Of a stretch of 64,000 bases of DNA, positions 27,188-35,101 are shown in pieces. The DNA lies in assembly GCF_000981805.1 (NCBI RefSeq), contig NZ_CP011132.1, forward strand, positions 1,426,001 to 1,490,000. The letters run 5' to 3'. The DNA comes from Citrobacter amalonaticus Y19 (GTDB lineage: Bacteria > Pseudomonadota > Gammaproteobacteria > Enterobacterales > Enterobacteriaceae). The stretch's first letter is position 1. Every line of letters starts with the position of its first letter. Below the pieces are notes generated by a model. The model worked only from the letters and a program-made list of their open reading frames with translations, had not been told where the DNA came from and did no database searches. The position numbers and the translations under genes are program-made.

Positions 27188-28222
27188 TCACGTCTTGTTC
27201 ACATCGCCCAACAGAATGGCAATACTTTGCCCGCCAACGGATTGCTCCAGTGCAATCTTGACGATAATGGTCAATGGAACCGAAAGCAGCATGCCCACCG
27301 GTCCCAGCAGCCAGCCCCAGAAGATCAACGACAGAAACACCACCAGTGTAGAGAGCCCCAGACCGCGTCCCATGATGCGTGGCTCAAGGATATTACCGAA
27401 CACCAGGTTGATAATCAGATAGCCCGCAAGTACCACCAGCGCGTCGTACAGGCCGCCAAACGCCAGTACCTGAATGATAGGGGGGATAGCCGCCAGCACC
27501 GAGCCGATGTTCGGGATGTAGTTCAGCGCGAAGGCCAGAAGCCCCCAGATAAAGGCGAAACGAACATCCAGCGCCGCCAGCATGCCCCAGACCACCAGCC
27601 CCGTGACGAGACTGATTGCCGTTTTCAGTACCAGATAGTGCGACACGCTGTCGATGGCGCGCTGAATGGCCGCCATCCCCACGACCGGGCGGACCATAAT
27701 CTGCTGGAATTTGGTGGGAAGTTGCGGCACTTCCAGCAGCATGAAGACCACCGTCAGCAGCAGCAAAAATATCGACGACATGGCATTGGTTAACTGCGTC
27801 AACAAATTGGTGATAAGCGTCATCGCCGCGTTGGGATCGATGTACTTCACCATCTCATCCACGGAGACGTCGATGCCTGAGCGGACCAGCCAGGGCTCCA
27901 GATTTTTCAGCGGGATGACCAGTGACGAACGATACTGGGGCAGGGTGCGCGCCAGTTCGTTGAGGGACGTTCCCAGGTAGGCCAGCAGCAGGACCATCGC
28001 CATCACAATGATGATAACCAGCAAGGAGATCGCCAGCACGCGTGGAACGCGCAGTTTCACCATCCGCTGCACCAGTGGACTGAGGACGACGGCAATAAAT
28101 AAGGCCAGAATAAAGGGAACAATAATATCCGCCGCAAAGCGGATACCGGTAAGAATGATCACCAGCATTCCCAGCATAATGACGATTTTGAGACCGTTCA
28201 GCGTGATGATTGGTTTTGCCAT
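27188..28222 (-). CDS. tqsA: AI-2 transport protein TqsA (AI-2E family)
   Basis: TqsA (YdgG) is an inner-membrane protein of the AI-2 exporter family that in E. coli influences autoinducer-2 secretion and biofilm formation. The 344-residue protein has about eight membrane segments and the family pattern IVPFILALFIAVVLSPLVQ near the N-terminus and LNYIPNIGSVLAAIPPI in the C-terminal half. It is convergent with pntB and divergent from the mdtUJI leader. Confidence 0.94.
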   Translation of the reverse strand: MAKPIITLNGLKIVIMLGMLVIILTGIRFAADIIVPFILALFIAVVLSPLVQRMVKLRVPRVLAISLLVIIIVMAMVLLLAYLGTSLNELARTLPQYRSSLVIPLKNLEPWLVRSGIDVSVDEMVKYIDPNAAMTLITNLLTQLTNAMSSIFLLLLTVVFMLLEVPQLPTKFQQIMVRPVVGMAAIQRAIDSVSHYLVLKTAISLVTGLVVWGMLAALDVRFAFIWGLLAFALNYIPNIGSVLAAIPPIIQVLAFGGLYDALVVLAGYLIINLVFGNILEPRIMGRGLGLSTLVVFLSLIFWGWLLGPVGMLLSVPLTIIVKIALEQSVGGQSIAILLGDVNKT

Positions 28223-28375
28223 GGAGCGTCCTGTATTTTTCTGCTTGCCGCGTATAATAAGGTGATTCCTGTCGACGTGTCCTGGTAAAAATCAAACGAT
28301 TCGGGTAAAGAAGTGAAAAGGTTTTGAGTTAATTCCTGGCCTATGATACAAATCAGGCGTGTTCAACTACCGAGG

Positions 28376-28421
28376 ACAATTATCATCCGCGATGACGAGA
28401 AGCAACACTGCGGATAATTGT
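28376..28421 (+). promoter_or_regulatory. Hairpin in the mdtJI leader
   Basis: ACAATTAT-CAT-CCGC (28376-28390) pairs with GCGGATAATTGT (28410-28421) as a 12-bp stem with a 3-base bulge. It lies just upstream of the leader ORF start candidates and could control its translation. Confidence 0.5.
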
Positions 28422-28427
28422 AATATT

Positions 28428-28529
28428 ATGGACAATATGTTCAGGACGTTTTTTTCTACACAGACTCTTCTTCGTACTTCCTCCTCTTTCCTGCTTGCAG
28501 GTGAGCAGCACTGGCGCAACGCGCTGTAG
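28428..28529 (+). CDS. mdtU: Probable leader peptide MdtU upstream of mdtJI
   Basis: A 33-codon ORF (MDNMFRTFFSTQTLLRTS..., ending RNAL) lies 110 bases ahead of mdtJ. E. coli mdtJI has a similarly sized upstream ORF, mdtU, whose translation is needed for spermidine-dependent expression of the exporter. Position, length and strand agree. The start is uncertain: in-frame ATGs also lie at 28392 (45 codons) and 28437 (30 codons), and none has a strong ribosome-binding site. The identification rests on position; I could not compare sequences. Confidence 0.6.
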   Translation: MDNMFRTFFSTQTLLRTSSSFLLAGEQHWRNAL

Positions 28530-28639
28530 TCCCTTCTTCTGCCCGAGCTGACGCCACGCGTCTGGCTAACTGATTTTATTTTCTGGTTTGCTGCATCCGG
28601 CAAGCCCAAAGGATTATATTCTCAAGCAGGAGAAGCATC

Positions 28640-29002
28640 ATGTTTTACTGGATTTTATTAGGCCTGGCGATTGTCGCTGAAATTACCGGCACGCTGTCGA
28701 TGAAATGGGCAAGCGTGAGCGATGGCAACAGTGGATTTATTTTAATGCTGGTGATGATCGCCGCCTCGTATATTTTTCTCTCTTTTGCCGTTAAAAAAAT
28801 CGCCCTCGGTGTGGCTTATGCGCTGTGGGAAGGTATCGGTATTTTATTTATTACGCTGTTTAGCGTGCTGTTATTTGATGAGTCGCTGTCGGCCATGAAA
28901 ATTGCCGGTCTGGCGACGCTGGTGCTGGGGATTGTGTTGATTAAATCCGGTACCCGCAAGTCGCGTCAGGGCGCGAAAGAGGTGACGCATGCAACAGTTT
29001 GA
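28640..29002 (+). CDS. mdtJ: Spermidine export protein MdtJ (SMR family)
   Basis: MdtJ pairs with MdtI to form a small-multidrug-resistance-type exporter that removes spermidine from the cytoplasm. The 120-residue protein has four membrane helices with the SMR catalytic Glu in IVAEITGTLSMKWA (about residue 15) and the GVAYALWEGIG motif, plus a short basic C-terminal tail. Its end overlaps the mdtI start by 14 bases, indicating coupled translation. A long leader containing the mdtU candidate precedes it. Confidence 0.96.
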   Translation: MFYWILLGLAIVAEITGTLSMKWASVSDGNSGFILMLVMIAASYIFLSFAVKKIALGVAYALWEGIGILFITLFSVLLFDESLSAMKIAGLATLVLGIVLIKSGTRKSRQGAKEVTHATV

Positions 29003-29318
29003 GTGGGTTCACGCTGCGTGGCTGGGGGTTTCGATCGTTCTGGAAATTATCGCCAACGTCTTTTTAAAATTCTCTGACGGTTTTCGGCGCAAGCTGTATG
29101 GCATCCTCTCGCTGGTCGCGGTACTCGCCGCGTTCAGTGCGCTGTCTCAGGCGGTAAAGGGCATTGACCTGTCCGTTGCCTATGCGCTGTGGGGGGGATT
29201 TGGTATCGCCGCGACGCTTGCCGCCGGATGGATACTGTTTGGTCAGCGCCTGAATCATAAGGGCTGGATAGGCGTTGTTCTGCTGCTGGCCGGTATGGTG
29301 ATGATTAAGCTTGCCTGA
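28989..29318 (+). CDS. mdtI: Spermidine export protein MdtI (SMR family)
   Basis: MdtI is the partner of MdtJ in the heterodimeric spermidine exporter. The 109-residue protein has four membrane helices, the conserved Glu in SIVLEIIANVFLKFSDG and the SVAYALWGGFGIAAT signature. It starts inside the last codons of mdtJ and ends before a GC-rich hairpin. Together with speG at 50240-50800, the window carries two polyamine detoxification routes, export and acetylation. Confidence 0.96.
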   Translation: MQQFEWVHAAWLGVSIVLEIIANVFLKFSDGFRRKLYGILSLVAVLAAFSALSQAVKGIDLSVAYALWGGFGIAATLAAGWILFGQRLNHKGWIGVVLLLAGMVMIKLA

Positions 29319-29324
29319 TGTTTC

Positions 29325-29347
29325 GCTGCCCGCGCCCTGCGGGCAGC
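29325..29347. terminator. Probable terminator between mdtI and ydgD
   Basis: A 9-bp stem (GCTGCCCGC/GCGGGCAGC) with a 5-base loop lies between the converging ends of mdtI and ydgD. The T tail is weak. Confidence 0.6.
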
Positions 29348-29357
29348 ATGATGAGTC

Positions 29358-30179
29358 TTATTGTTCCACGGCCAGAGCATCCAGTTTTTCACGAAAACCG
29401 GTCACCGAGATAGCCCGGTTGTCAGCGCGCCAGCGATCTTTCGCCGCCGGGGCGGAACTCTGAACGCCAATTAACTGCCAGCCAGCGTCGGTTTTCAACA
29501 TCAGCGGCGAACCGCTGTCGCCCGGCAGGGTGTCACACTGATGCGACAACACCGAATTCTGCGCCCAACCGGTGACAATGCAGTCCTGATGCGAATAGAG
29601 CGTATCCAGATGGTCTTCCGGGTATCCCGACTGTGTGACCTTGCGTCCGGTTTCCTTGAGTGCGGCGGTCAGTGCGGCTTTGTCCCCTTCAAAGAGCGGC
29701 AACGGCGTGATGCCGGAAGGCGGATAGCGCAGGACGACCAGGCCAAAATCCCACGGCGCGGCAGCCGGCGGCACAATCCAGCCATCGCCATCGGGCTTCA
29801 GACGTTTTCCCAGACCCGGATCCACGCGTCCTTCAATGCCGTGAATTTCATAACGCCAGAGACCTTTTTTAGAGACAAAACGCAGGACCACGGCTTTATC
29901 CGGTTTCCCTTTCGGCGGGGTTAATAAGCAATGTCCGGCGGTGAGCGCCAGATGCGGGGAGATCAACGTCGCAGTACACAAGTTTCCGCTGGCGGTTTCC
30001 AGTTGTCCGATAGCATCCCACGGCGATTGCGTAGGATCGCTTACCGGCACGCGATCGTCCTGACCAAAAAATAACGTTTTGACTTCACTGGTCCCGGTGT
30101 CCTCGTCGGGCTTATCCGCATGCGCAATACCCGATGAAAAGCACAACGACCCCAGTAATACAGCAACGGTTTTACGCAT
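29358..30179 (-). CDS. ydgD: Secreted trypsin-like serine protease YdgD
   Basis: YdgD is a predicted periplasmic serine protease of the S1 family. The 273-residue product has a signal peptide (MRKTVAVLLGSLCFSSG, cleaved after AHA) and a complete triad: His in LTAGHC, Asp in WDFGLVVL and Ser in LPGDSGSPLM, with paired cysteines. Natural substrates are unknown. It lies downstream of asr and ydgU on the same strand, so acid-induced read-through is possible. The E. coli gene has the same neighbours. Confidence 0.93.
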   Translation of the reverse strand: MRKTVAVLLGSLCFSSGIAHADKPDEDTGTSEVKTLFFGQDDRVPVSDPTQSPWDAIGQLETASGNLCTATLISPHLALTAGHCLLTPPKGKPDKAVVLRFVSKKGLWRYEIHGIEGRVDPGLGKRLKPDGDGWIVPPAAAPWDFGLVVLRYPPSGITPLPLFEGDKAALTAALKETGRKVTQSGYPEDHLDTLYSHQDCIVTGWAQNSVLSHQCDTLPGDSGSPLMLKTDAGWQLIGVQSSAPAAKDRWRADNRAISVTGFREKLDALAVEQ

Positions 30180-30280
30180 ATCACACTCTGTGTGGGTAAT
30201 TATGATTATTAAAAGAAAACCCTCAGTAATTACTATAGACGCAACGGCGGGAAAGTGAGAGCAAAATCAGAGTACTACGA

Positions 30281-30364
30281 TCAGGAAAGATAAAAGCGGG
30301 CAGCAATGAGAGCACATAAAATAAGCGTGATAAGAATGAACTCAAAGCGATAACGGCGCACCAT
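30281..30364 (-). CDS. ydgU: Small membrane peptide YdgU
   Basis: This 27-residue peptide (MVRRYRFEFILITLILCALI plus a short tail ending RFYLS) is one predicted membrane helix with a basic N-terminus and resembles E. coli YdgU. GGAGG lies 5 bases before the ATG. Just upstream, a stem-loop followed by CTTTTT separates it from asr, so it is expressed only on read-through of that hairpin or from an unseen promoter. Function is unknown. Confidence 0.85.
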   Translation of the reverse strand: MVRRYRFEFILITLILCALIAARFYLS

Positions 30365-30381
30365 GTTACCCTCCGAAAAAG

Positions 30382-30414
30382 ACGGCGCTAAACCGGGAAA
30401 GCGTTCAGCGCCGT
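30382..30414 (-). terminator. Stem-loop/attenuator between asr and ydgU
   Basis: An 8-bp stem (ACGGCGCT/AGCGCCGT) with a 17-base loop is followed on the minus strand by CTTTTT and then directly by the ydgU ribosome-binding site. Confidence 0.65.
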
Positions 30415-30458
30415 TGAATAATGGCGCGAGGGGGCGCGCCAGTTTACAGAGTCAGGAC

Positions 30459-30785
30459 TTAAGCTGCCGGTTGAGCGGCGGGCTTAGCAGCCGATTGTTT
30501 GGTGTGTTTTTTGACGTGCTTTTTAGCGGCTTGCGCTTTTTGTTCTGGCGCTTTCTGCTCAGTCGTGGCTTTGGCTTTTTTCGGGTGTTTTTTAGCGGCC
30601 TGCGCTTTTTGCTCTGGCGCTTTCTGAGTGGTCGCTTTGTGATGTTTTTTGTGGTGCATGGTTTTTGCCGGAGCCGCTTTTGCGGTCGGTGCGGCAGCCG
30701 GTGCAGTTGTCGTAGTGTCAGCAGCAAAAGCGGCAGAAGACAGACCCATAGCAGCGGCAACAACCAGAGCTAATACTTTTTTCAT
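30459..30785 (-). CDS. asr: Acid shock protein Asr
   Basis: Asr is a small, very basic periplasmic protein strongly induced by acid; in E. coli its induction needs RstBA. The 108-residue precursor has a signal peptide (MKKVLALVVAAAMGLSS, cleaved near AFA-A). A low-complexity body of Ala, Lys, Thr, Pro and Gln follows, with an imperfect internal repeat of QKAPEQKAQAAKKH that appears twice. I chose the MKKVLAL start; an in-frame ATG nine codons upstream is not family-like. A perfect RstA box lies 104 bases upstream of the start codon. Confidence 0.95.
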   Translation of the reverse strand: MKKVLALVVAAAMGLSSAAFAADTTTTAPAAAPTAKAAPAKTMHHKKHHKATTQKAPEQKAQAAKKHPKKAKATTEQKAPEQKAQAAKKHVKKHTKQSAAKPAAQPAA

Positions 30786-30888
30786 TCTCATACCCTCGAT
30801 TTGGTTTTTCATTCAACCCCACTGCGGGGCCGTTGAAATAACTATATCGCTGGATTATGGGTGCTTCCGTGAGTCATTGGTTTCGGCG

Positions 30889-30902
30889 TGTAACGATATG
30901 TA
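30889..30902. promoter_or_regulatory. RstA box upstream of asr
   Basis: TGTAACGATATGTA is a full match to the reverse complement of the RstA consensus TACATNTNGTTACA. It lies 104 bases before the asr start codon, matching the known RstA control of asr. I found no other such match in the window. Confidence 0.85.
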
Positions 30903-30934
30903 CAATGCCGGGCACAACGGCCCGGCAGGGCGGT

Positions 30935-32419
30935 TTACAGATAGCGAGATTCAAGGTGGGCGCGGAAATGGCGACTGCTCAGAGCTTCTCCGGTGGCCTG
31001 GGTGATCAACTGCTCCGCGGTAAAACGACTGCCGTGTTGCCAGATGTTCTGTCGCAGCCAGTCAAACAGTGCGCTGAAATCACCGCTGGCAATCTGCTGG
31101 CCAAGATCCGGCAATGCGCGATTCGCGGCGCTGAACAACTGTGCGGCGTACATCGCGCCCAGCGTGTAAGAAGGGAAGTAGCCAAACCCGCCGTCGGTCC
31201 AGTGAATATCCTGCATACAGCCGTCGCGATAATTCCCTTTGGTCGACAATCCCAGCCAGGCCTGCATTTTTTCGTCCCACAACGCAGGAATATCGTCCAC
31301 CTCGATGTCGCCATTGATTAACGCTCGCTCAATCTCATAGCGCAGAATGACGTGCGCCGGGTAGCTGACCTCATCGGCATCCACGCGGATATAACCGGGT
31401 TTCACCCGCTGGTTCCAGGCGATGAAGTTTTGCTCTTCAAAGGCCGCCTGAGAGCCAAAATGACGCTTCACGGCGGGCAGCAGTCGCTGTAAAAACGCCT
31501 TGCTGCGGCCCACCTGCATTTCAAAAAACAGACTCTGGGATTCGTGGATCGCGGTGGAACGGGCAAGGGCCACCGGTTGCCCCAGCCAGTGACGCGGCAG
31601 GTTTTGCTCATAGCGGGCGTGTCCGGTTTCGTGGATAACGCCAAACAGGGCGCTGAGTAACTCGTTTTCGTCATAGCGCGTCGTGATACGCACATCTTGC
31701 GGCACGCCGCCGCAGAACGGATGTGCGCTGATATCCAGGCGACCGGCGTTAAAATCGAAACCGAGTACCGCCATGGTCTCCAGCCCCAGTTCACGTTGAG
31801 CGGCCGTCGGGAAGGGGCCGACGGGGGCAACCAGCGACTGCTGCGACTGCCGGGCAACCACGCAACTGAGGAGATCCGGCAGCCACGATTTGAGATCGGC
31901 AAACAGTCCGTCCAGTTGTGCACTGGTCATTTCTGGCTCATAAATATCCAGCAGCGCGTCATACGGCGAACCGCCTTTGATCTGCGCACGCAGTCTGGCC
32001 TCTTCACGACTCAGTTTCACCACTTCTCGCAGATTCACTGAAAATCCCTGCCAGTCGTTAGCGGGACGCTGACTGCGCCAGGCGTGCTCGCAGCGACTTC
32101 CGGCGAGCGATTTAGCCTCCACTAATGACTCCGGTAACAACGCGGCCTGGGTATGCAGCCACGTCATTTCCCGCAGATTGGCTTGTTCCACATCATTGAG
32201 ATCTTCCTCGGCGGCCGCGGCAAGCCATTGCGCCACTTTCGGTTCGGTCAGAATTTGGTGTTCCAGTACGCTCAGTTCAGCCAGCGCTTCACCACGCGCC
32301 GCGCTGCCGCCTGGCGGCATCATGGCGAACATATCCCAACTGGCGATGGCGGAAAGGTGAGAGAAGCGGGAGAGCCGCAGGAAGGTGCGAGCAAGTTGTT
32401 GATAGCTTTTGTTATCCAT
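30935..32419 (-). CDS. M32-family metallocarboxypeptidase
   Basis: This is a zinc carboxypeptidase of family M32 (Taq/Pfu carboxypeptidase type), predicted to trim C-terminal residues in the cytoplasm. The 494-residue protein carries the family motifs HPF (233-235), DVRIT (242-246), the zinc site HETGH (263-267) with the third ligand in IHESQSLFFE, and the I/GYIRVDADEVSYP region. I chose MDNKSYQQLARTFLRLSRF as the start; the longer frame has a non-conserved 49-residue tail. It lies between asr and ynfM, where E. coli K-12 has no such gene. Physiological substrates are unknown. Confidence 0.93.
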   Translation of the reverse strand: MDNKSYQQLARTFLRLSRFSHLSAIASWDMFAMMPPGGSAARGEALAELSVLEHQILTEPKVAQWLAAAAEEDLNDVEQANLREMTWLHTQAALLPESLVEAKSLAGSRCEHAWRSQRPANDWQGFSVNLREVVKLSREEARLRAQIKGGSPYDALLDIYEPEMTSAQLDGLFADLKSWLPDLLSCVVARQSQQSLVAPVGPFPTAAQRELGLETMAVLGFDFNAGRLDISAHPFCGGVPQDVRITTRYDENELLSALFGVIHETGHARYEQNLPRHWLGQPVALARSTAIHESQSLFFEMQVGRSKAFLQRLLPAVKRHFGSQAAFEEQNFIAWNQRVKPGYIRVDADEVSYPAHVILRYEIERALINGDIEVDDIPALWDEKMQAWLGLSTKGNYRDGCMQDIHWTDGGFGYFPSYTLGAMYAAQLFSAANRALPDLGQQIASGDFSALFDWLRQNIWQHGSRFTAEQLITQATGEALSSRHFRAHLESRYL

Positions 32420-32551
32420 GTATCCTCTTCGACGAAACAGGCAGGTTGAATGCCCCCACCATAATGGGTAGTTATGTTTATCGATAGCCTTTTTTATAGT
32501 AGCCAACGGGAACGTCGTACCCGTCCAATAACAATAAACACACACAGCAAA

Positions 32552-32644
32552 ATGAATCCACTTCACTGGGTCGTCTTTGCTCTTCTGGCACTGGATGCCG
32601 TCAGAGAATTGATGGGGTATTCATCAATCTTAGGAATTTGGTAA
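32552..32644 (+). CDS. Possible 30-residue membrane peptide
   Basis: I do not recognise this peptide. The frame encodes MNPLHWVVFALLALDAVREL plus a ten-residue end (MGYSSILGIW), which reads as one short hydrophobic helix with an amphipathic tail. It is divergent from the M32 carboxypeptidase and is followed 20 bases later by a strong terminator. That supports a real transcript, though the same terminator serves converging ynfM. The region before the ATG (ACACACAGCAAA) has no clear ribosome-binding site, which argues against efficient translation. Confidence 0.45.
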   Translation: MNPLHWVVFALLALDAVRELMGYSSILGIW

Positions 32645-32664
32645 CCACTGTTGGTCGAGAGGCG

Positions 32665-32690
32665 AAAAGCCCGGTGAGACCCGGGCTTTT
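32665..32690. terminator. Bidirectional terminator downstream of ynfM
   Basis: A perfect 10-bp stem (AAAAGCCCGG/CCGGGCTTTT) with a 6-base loop ends transcription from ynfM on the minus strand. It would also end any plus-strand transcript through 32552-32644. Confidence 0.9.
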
Positions 32691-32698
32691 CTTTCAGA

Positions 32699-33952
32699 CT
32701 AGACGTGAAGACGATGATGCAGTCGTGTGCCGACCAGAATGGCCAGTATCAGCATAATCGCGATAAATCCCCCCACGCCATTCCAGCCATAGTTATGCCA
32801 GAACACGCCGCCGAGCGTACCGGCGATACTCGATCCCAGATAGTAACTGAACAGATACAGCGAAGAGGCCTGGCCTTTGGCGCGACGTGCGCGCGGGCCA
32901 ATCCAGCTACTGGCGACGGAGTGGGCACCAAAGAATCCTGCCGAGAAGAGCAGCATGCCGGCGAAAATCAACCATAGCGAGCTGAATAAGGTCATGAGCA
33001 GACCGACAAGCATCACGGCGGTGGAAAAGAGCATCACCGGGCCGCGCCCATAGCGCACCGTCATCGAACCGGCTTTCGGCGAACTCCAGGTCCCGGTCAG
33101 ATAGGCGACGGAAAGCAGGCCGACCACGGCCTGGCTGAGCTCCCACGGTGAAAGCATCAGGCGATAGCCGATGTAGTTAAACAGGGTGACGAACGACCCC
33201 ATCAGCAGAAAACCTTCCGCAAACAGCAGCGGCAGCCCCTGGTCGCGCCAGTGGAGTCGAAAGTTAATGAACAGCGTTTTGGGGCGTAGCGACGTGGGAC
33301 GGAAGTGGCGTGATTCCGGCAAAATTTTCCAGAACATCAGGGCCGACGCCAGCGCGAAGCAACCAATGGCCGCCAGCGCTATGCGCCAGCTAAAGAAATC
33401 CGTAAACACGCCGCTAATCAGACGTCCGCTCATTCCGCCAATCGAGTTACCGCTGATGTACAGTCCCATTGAGAACGCGACAAAACTGGGGTGGATCTCT
33501 TCGCTCAGATAGGTCATTCCGACGGCCGCGACGCCGCTGAGCGAGAGGCCAATCAGCGCGCGCATCACCAGAATGCCGTGCCAACTGGTCATCATCGTCG
33601 AGAGCAACGTACAGCAGGAGGCAAGCAGCAGCGCGGTCACCATCACCGGCTTGCGCCCGATGGCATCCGACAGCGGACCGGTAAACAGCAGGCCAACGGC
33701 TAACATACCTGTGGAGATCGACAGTGAAATACTGCTACTGGCAGGCGATACGCCAAATTCATGGGACAGCACTGGCAGAATAGGCTGGACGCAGTACAGC
33801 AGGGCGAAGGTCGCCAGTCCGGCAGAAAAGAGCGCCAGCGTGACGCGCATGAAGGCAGAGGTACCGCGTTGAATAAACTGAACCGGCTGAGAAATGCGTT
33901 GGTCGTCAATATCGCTCGCCGTCGCGTCATTGACTGTAGTAGTACGACTCAC
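32699..33952 (-). CDS. ynfM: MFS transporter YnfM
   Basis: YnfM is a major facilitator superfamily transporter with 12 predicted helices; its E. coli homologue has been linked to arabinose efflux. The 417-residue protein contains the MFS loop GPLSDAIGRKP and the conserved SEEIHPSFVAFSMGLYISGN and SWIGPRARRAKGQ regions. I chose the GTG at 33950-33952 because AAGGA lies 6 bases upstream and it gives the family length; an ATG 15 codons upstream has a poor site. It is divergent from the LysR gene ynfL, its likely regulator. Confidence 0.93.
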   Translation of the reverse strand: MSRTTTVNDATASDIDDQRISQPVQFIQRGTSAFMRVTLALFSAGLATFALLYCVQPILPVLSHEFGVSPASSSISLSISTGMLAVGLLFTGPLSDAIGRKPVMVTALLLASCCTLLSTMMTSWHGILVMRALIGLSLSGVAAVGMTYLSEEIHPSFVAFSMGLYISGNSIGGMSGRLISGVFTDFFSWRIALAAIGCFALASALMFWKILPESRHFRPTSLRPKTLFINFRLHWRDQGLPLLFAEGFLLMGSFVTLFNYIGYRLMLSPWELSQAVVGLLSVAYLTGTWSSPKAGSMTVRYGRGPVMLFSTAVMLVGLLMTLFSSLWLIFAGMLLFSAGFFGAHSVASSWIGPRARRAKGQASSLYLFSYYLGSSIAGTLGGVFWHNYGWNGVGGFIAIMLILAILVGTRLHHRLHV

Positions 33953-34073
33953 TGGAAATCCTTGCGCAACAAACCCGCGTTTTGAGGGAACGGGCATAAC
34001 CTTGTTGTGTAGAGTAGGAAAATCTCATTATTCTGTCTAATATATTAATAGTCTCAAATAATACTTTTAAAAT

Positions 34074-34973
34074 ATGAATATTGAACTTCGTCATCTTCGC
34101 TACTTTGTTGCCGTGGCGGAAGAACTGCATTTTGGGCGTGCCGCAGCCCGACTGAACATGTCGCAACCGCCGTTGAGTCAGCAAATTCAGATGCTTGAGC
34201 AGCAGGTCGGTGCGCGTCTGCTCGCGCGAACGAACCGTAGCGTCGCGCTGACCGCCGCAGGCAAACAATTTCTTGCCGACAGTCGACAGATCCTCGGGCT
34301 GGTCAATGATGCCGCAGCCCGCGCAGAGCGTCTGCATCAGGGAGAGGCCGGGGAACTGCGCATCGGTTTTACCTCGTCGGCGCCGTTTATCCGCGCCGTG
34401 TCGGATACCCTGTCGTTGTTCCGGCAGAAATACCCGGATATGCATTTACAGACCCGCGAAATGAATACCCGCGAGCAACTGGCCCCTCTGAGCGAAGGGG
34501 CGCTGGATCTGGGGCTGATGCGAAATACCCTGTTGCCGGAGAGCTTACATTATGAGGTTATCCTGCATGAACCGCTGATGGCGATGATCCCCCGGGTGTA
34601 TCCGCTGGCGCAAAAGCCGGTGGTGACGCTGGCTGAACTGGCGAAAGAACCGTTTGTCTTCTTTGACCCACACGTCGGAACCGGTCTGTATGACGATATC
34701 CTCGGCATGATGCGGCGCTACCAGTTGTCGCCAGTGATTACCCAGGAGGTCGGCGAGGCGATGACGATCATTGGGCTGGTCGCGGCGGGTTTAGGCGTGT
34801 CGATCCTTCCGGCGTCGTTTAAAAAAGTACAACTCAATGAGATGTGTTGGGTACCGATTGCGGAAGAGGATGCGGTATCGGAAATGTGGCTGGTCTGGTC
34901 GGCGCATCATGAACAGAGTCAGGCGGCGCGACGTTTTCGTCAGCAGCTAATTCAGGCTGTCAGGGGCGCTTAA
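34074..34973 (+). CDS. ynfL: LysR-family regulator YnfL
   Basis: YnfL is a LysR-type transcription factor. The 299-residue protein has the N-terminal helix-turn-helix (MNIELRHLRYFVAVAEELHF, then ARLNMSQPPLSQQIQMLEQQ) and a C-terminal effector-binding domain. The 121-base divergent gap to ynfM is AT-rich, with TAATATATTAATA-like sequence where such a regulator would bind. Its ligand is unknown; the divergent layout suggests it controls ynfM. Confidence 0.94.
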   Translation: MNIELRHLRYFVAVAEELHFGRAAARLNMSQPPLSQQIQMLEQQVGARLLARTNRSVALTAAGKQFLADSRQILGLVNDAAARAERLHQGEAGELRIGFTSSAPFIRAVSDTLSLFRQKYPDMHLQTREMNTREQLAPLSEGALDLGLMRNTLLPESLHYEVILHEPLMAMIPRVYPLAQKPVVTLAELAKEPFVFFDPHVGTGLYDDILGMMRRYQLSPVITQEVGEAMTIIGLVAAGLGVSILPASFKKVQLNEMCWVPIAEEDAVSEMWLVWSAHHEQSQAARRFRQQLIQAVRGA

Positions 34974-35067
34974 ATTAATTTAATAACGGCTGAAAATGTG
35001 CAGTTAATCACACGGCTAAGTAAAAAGTTGACGTCGTGTATTGAAGTACTTCACCATAGCCCGCAGA

Positions 35068-35089
35068 TTATTTCGGAGCGCGAAAATAA
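35068..35089. promoter_or_regulatory. Mlc operator in front of mlc
   Basis: TTATTTC-N7-GAAAATAA is an inverted repeat matching the Mlc/NagC-type operator. It lies 12 bases before the mlc start codon, consistent with the autoregulation known in E. coli. Confidence 0.8.
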
Positions 35090-35101
35090 AGGGAGTCAGA
35101 G

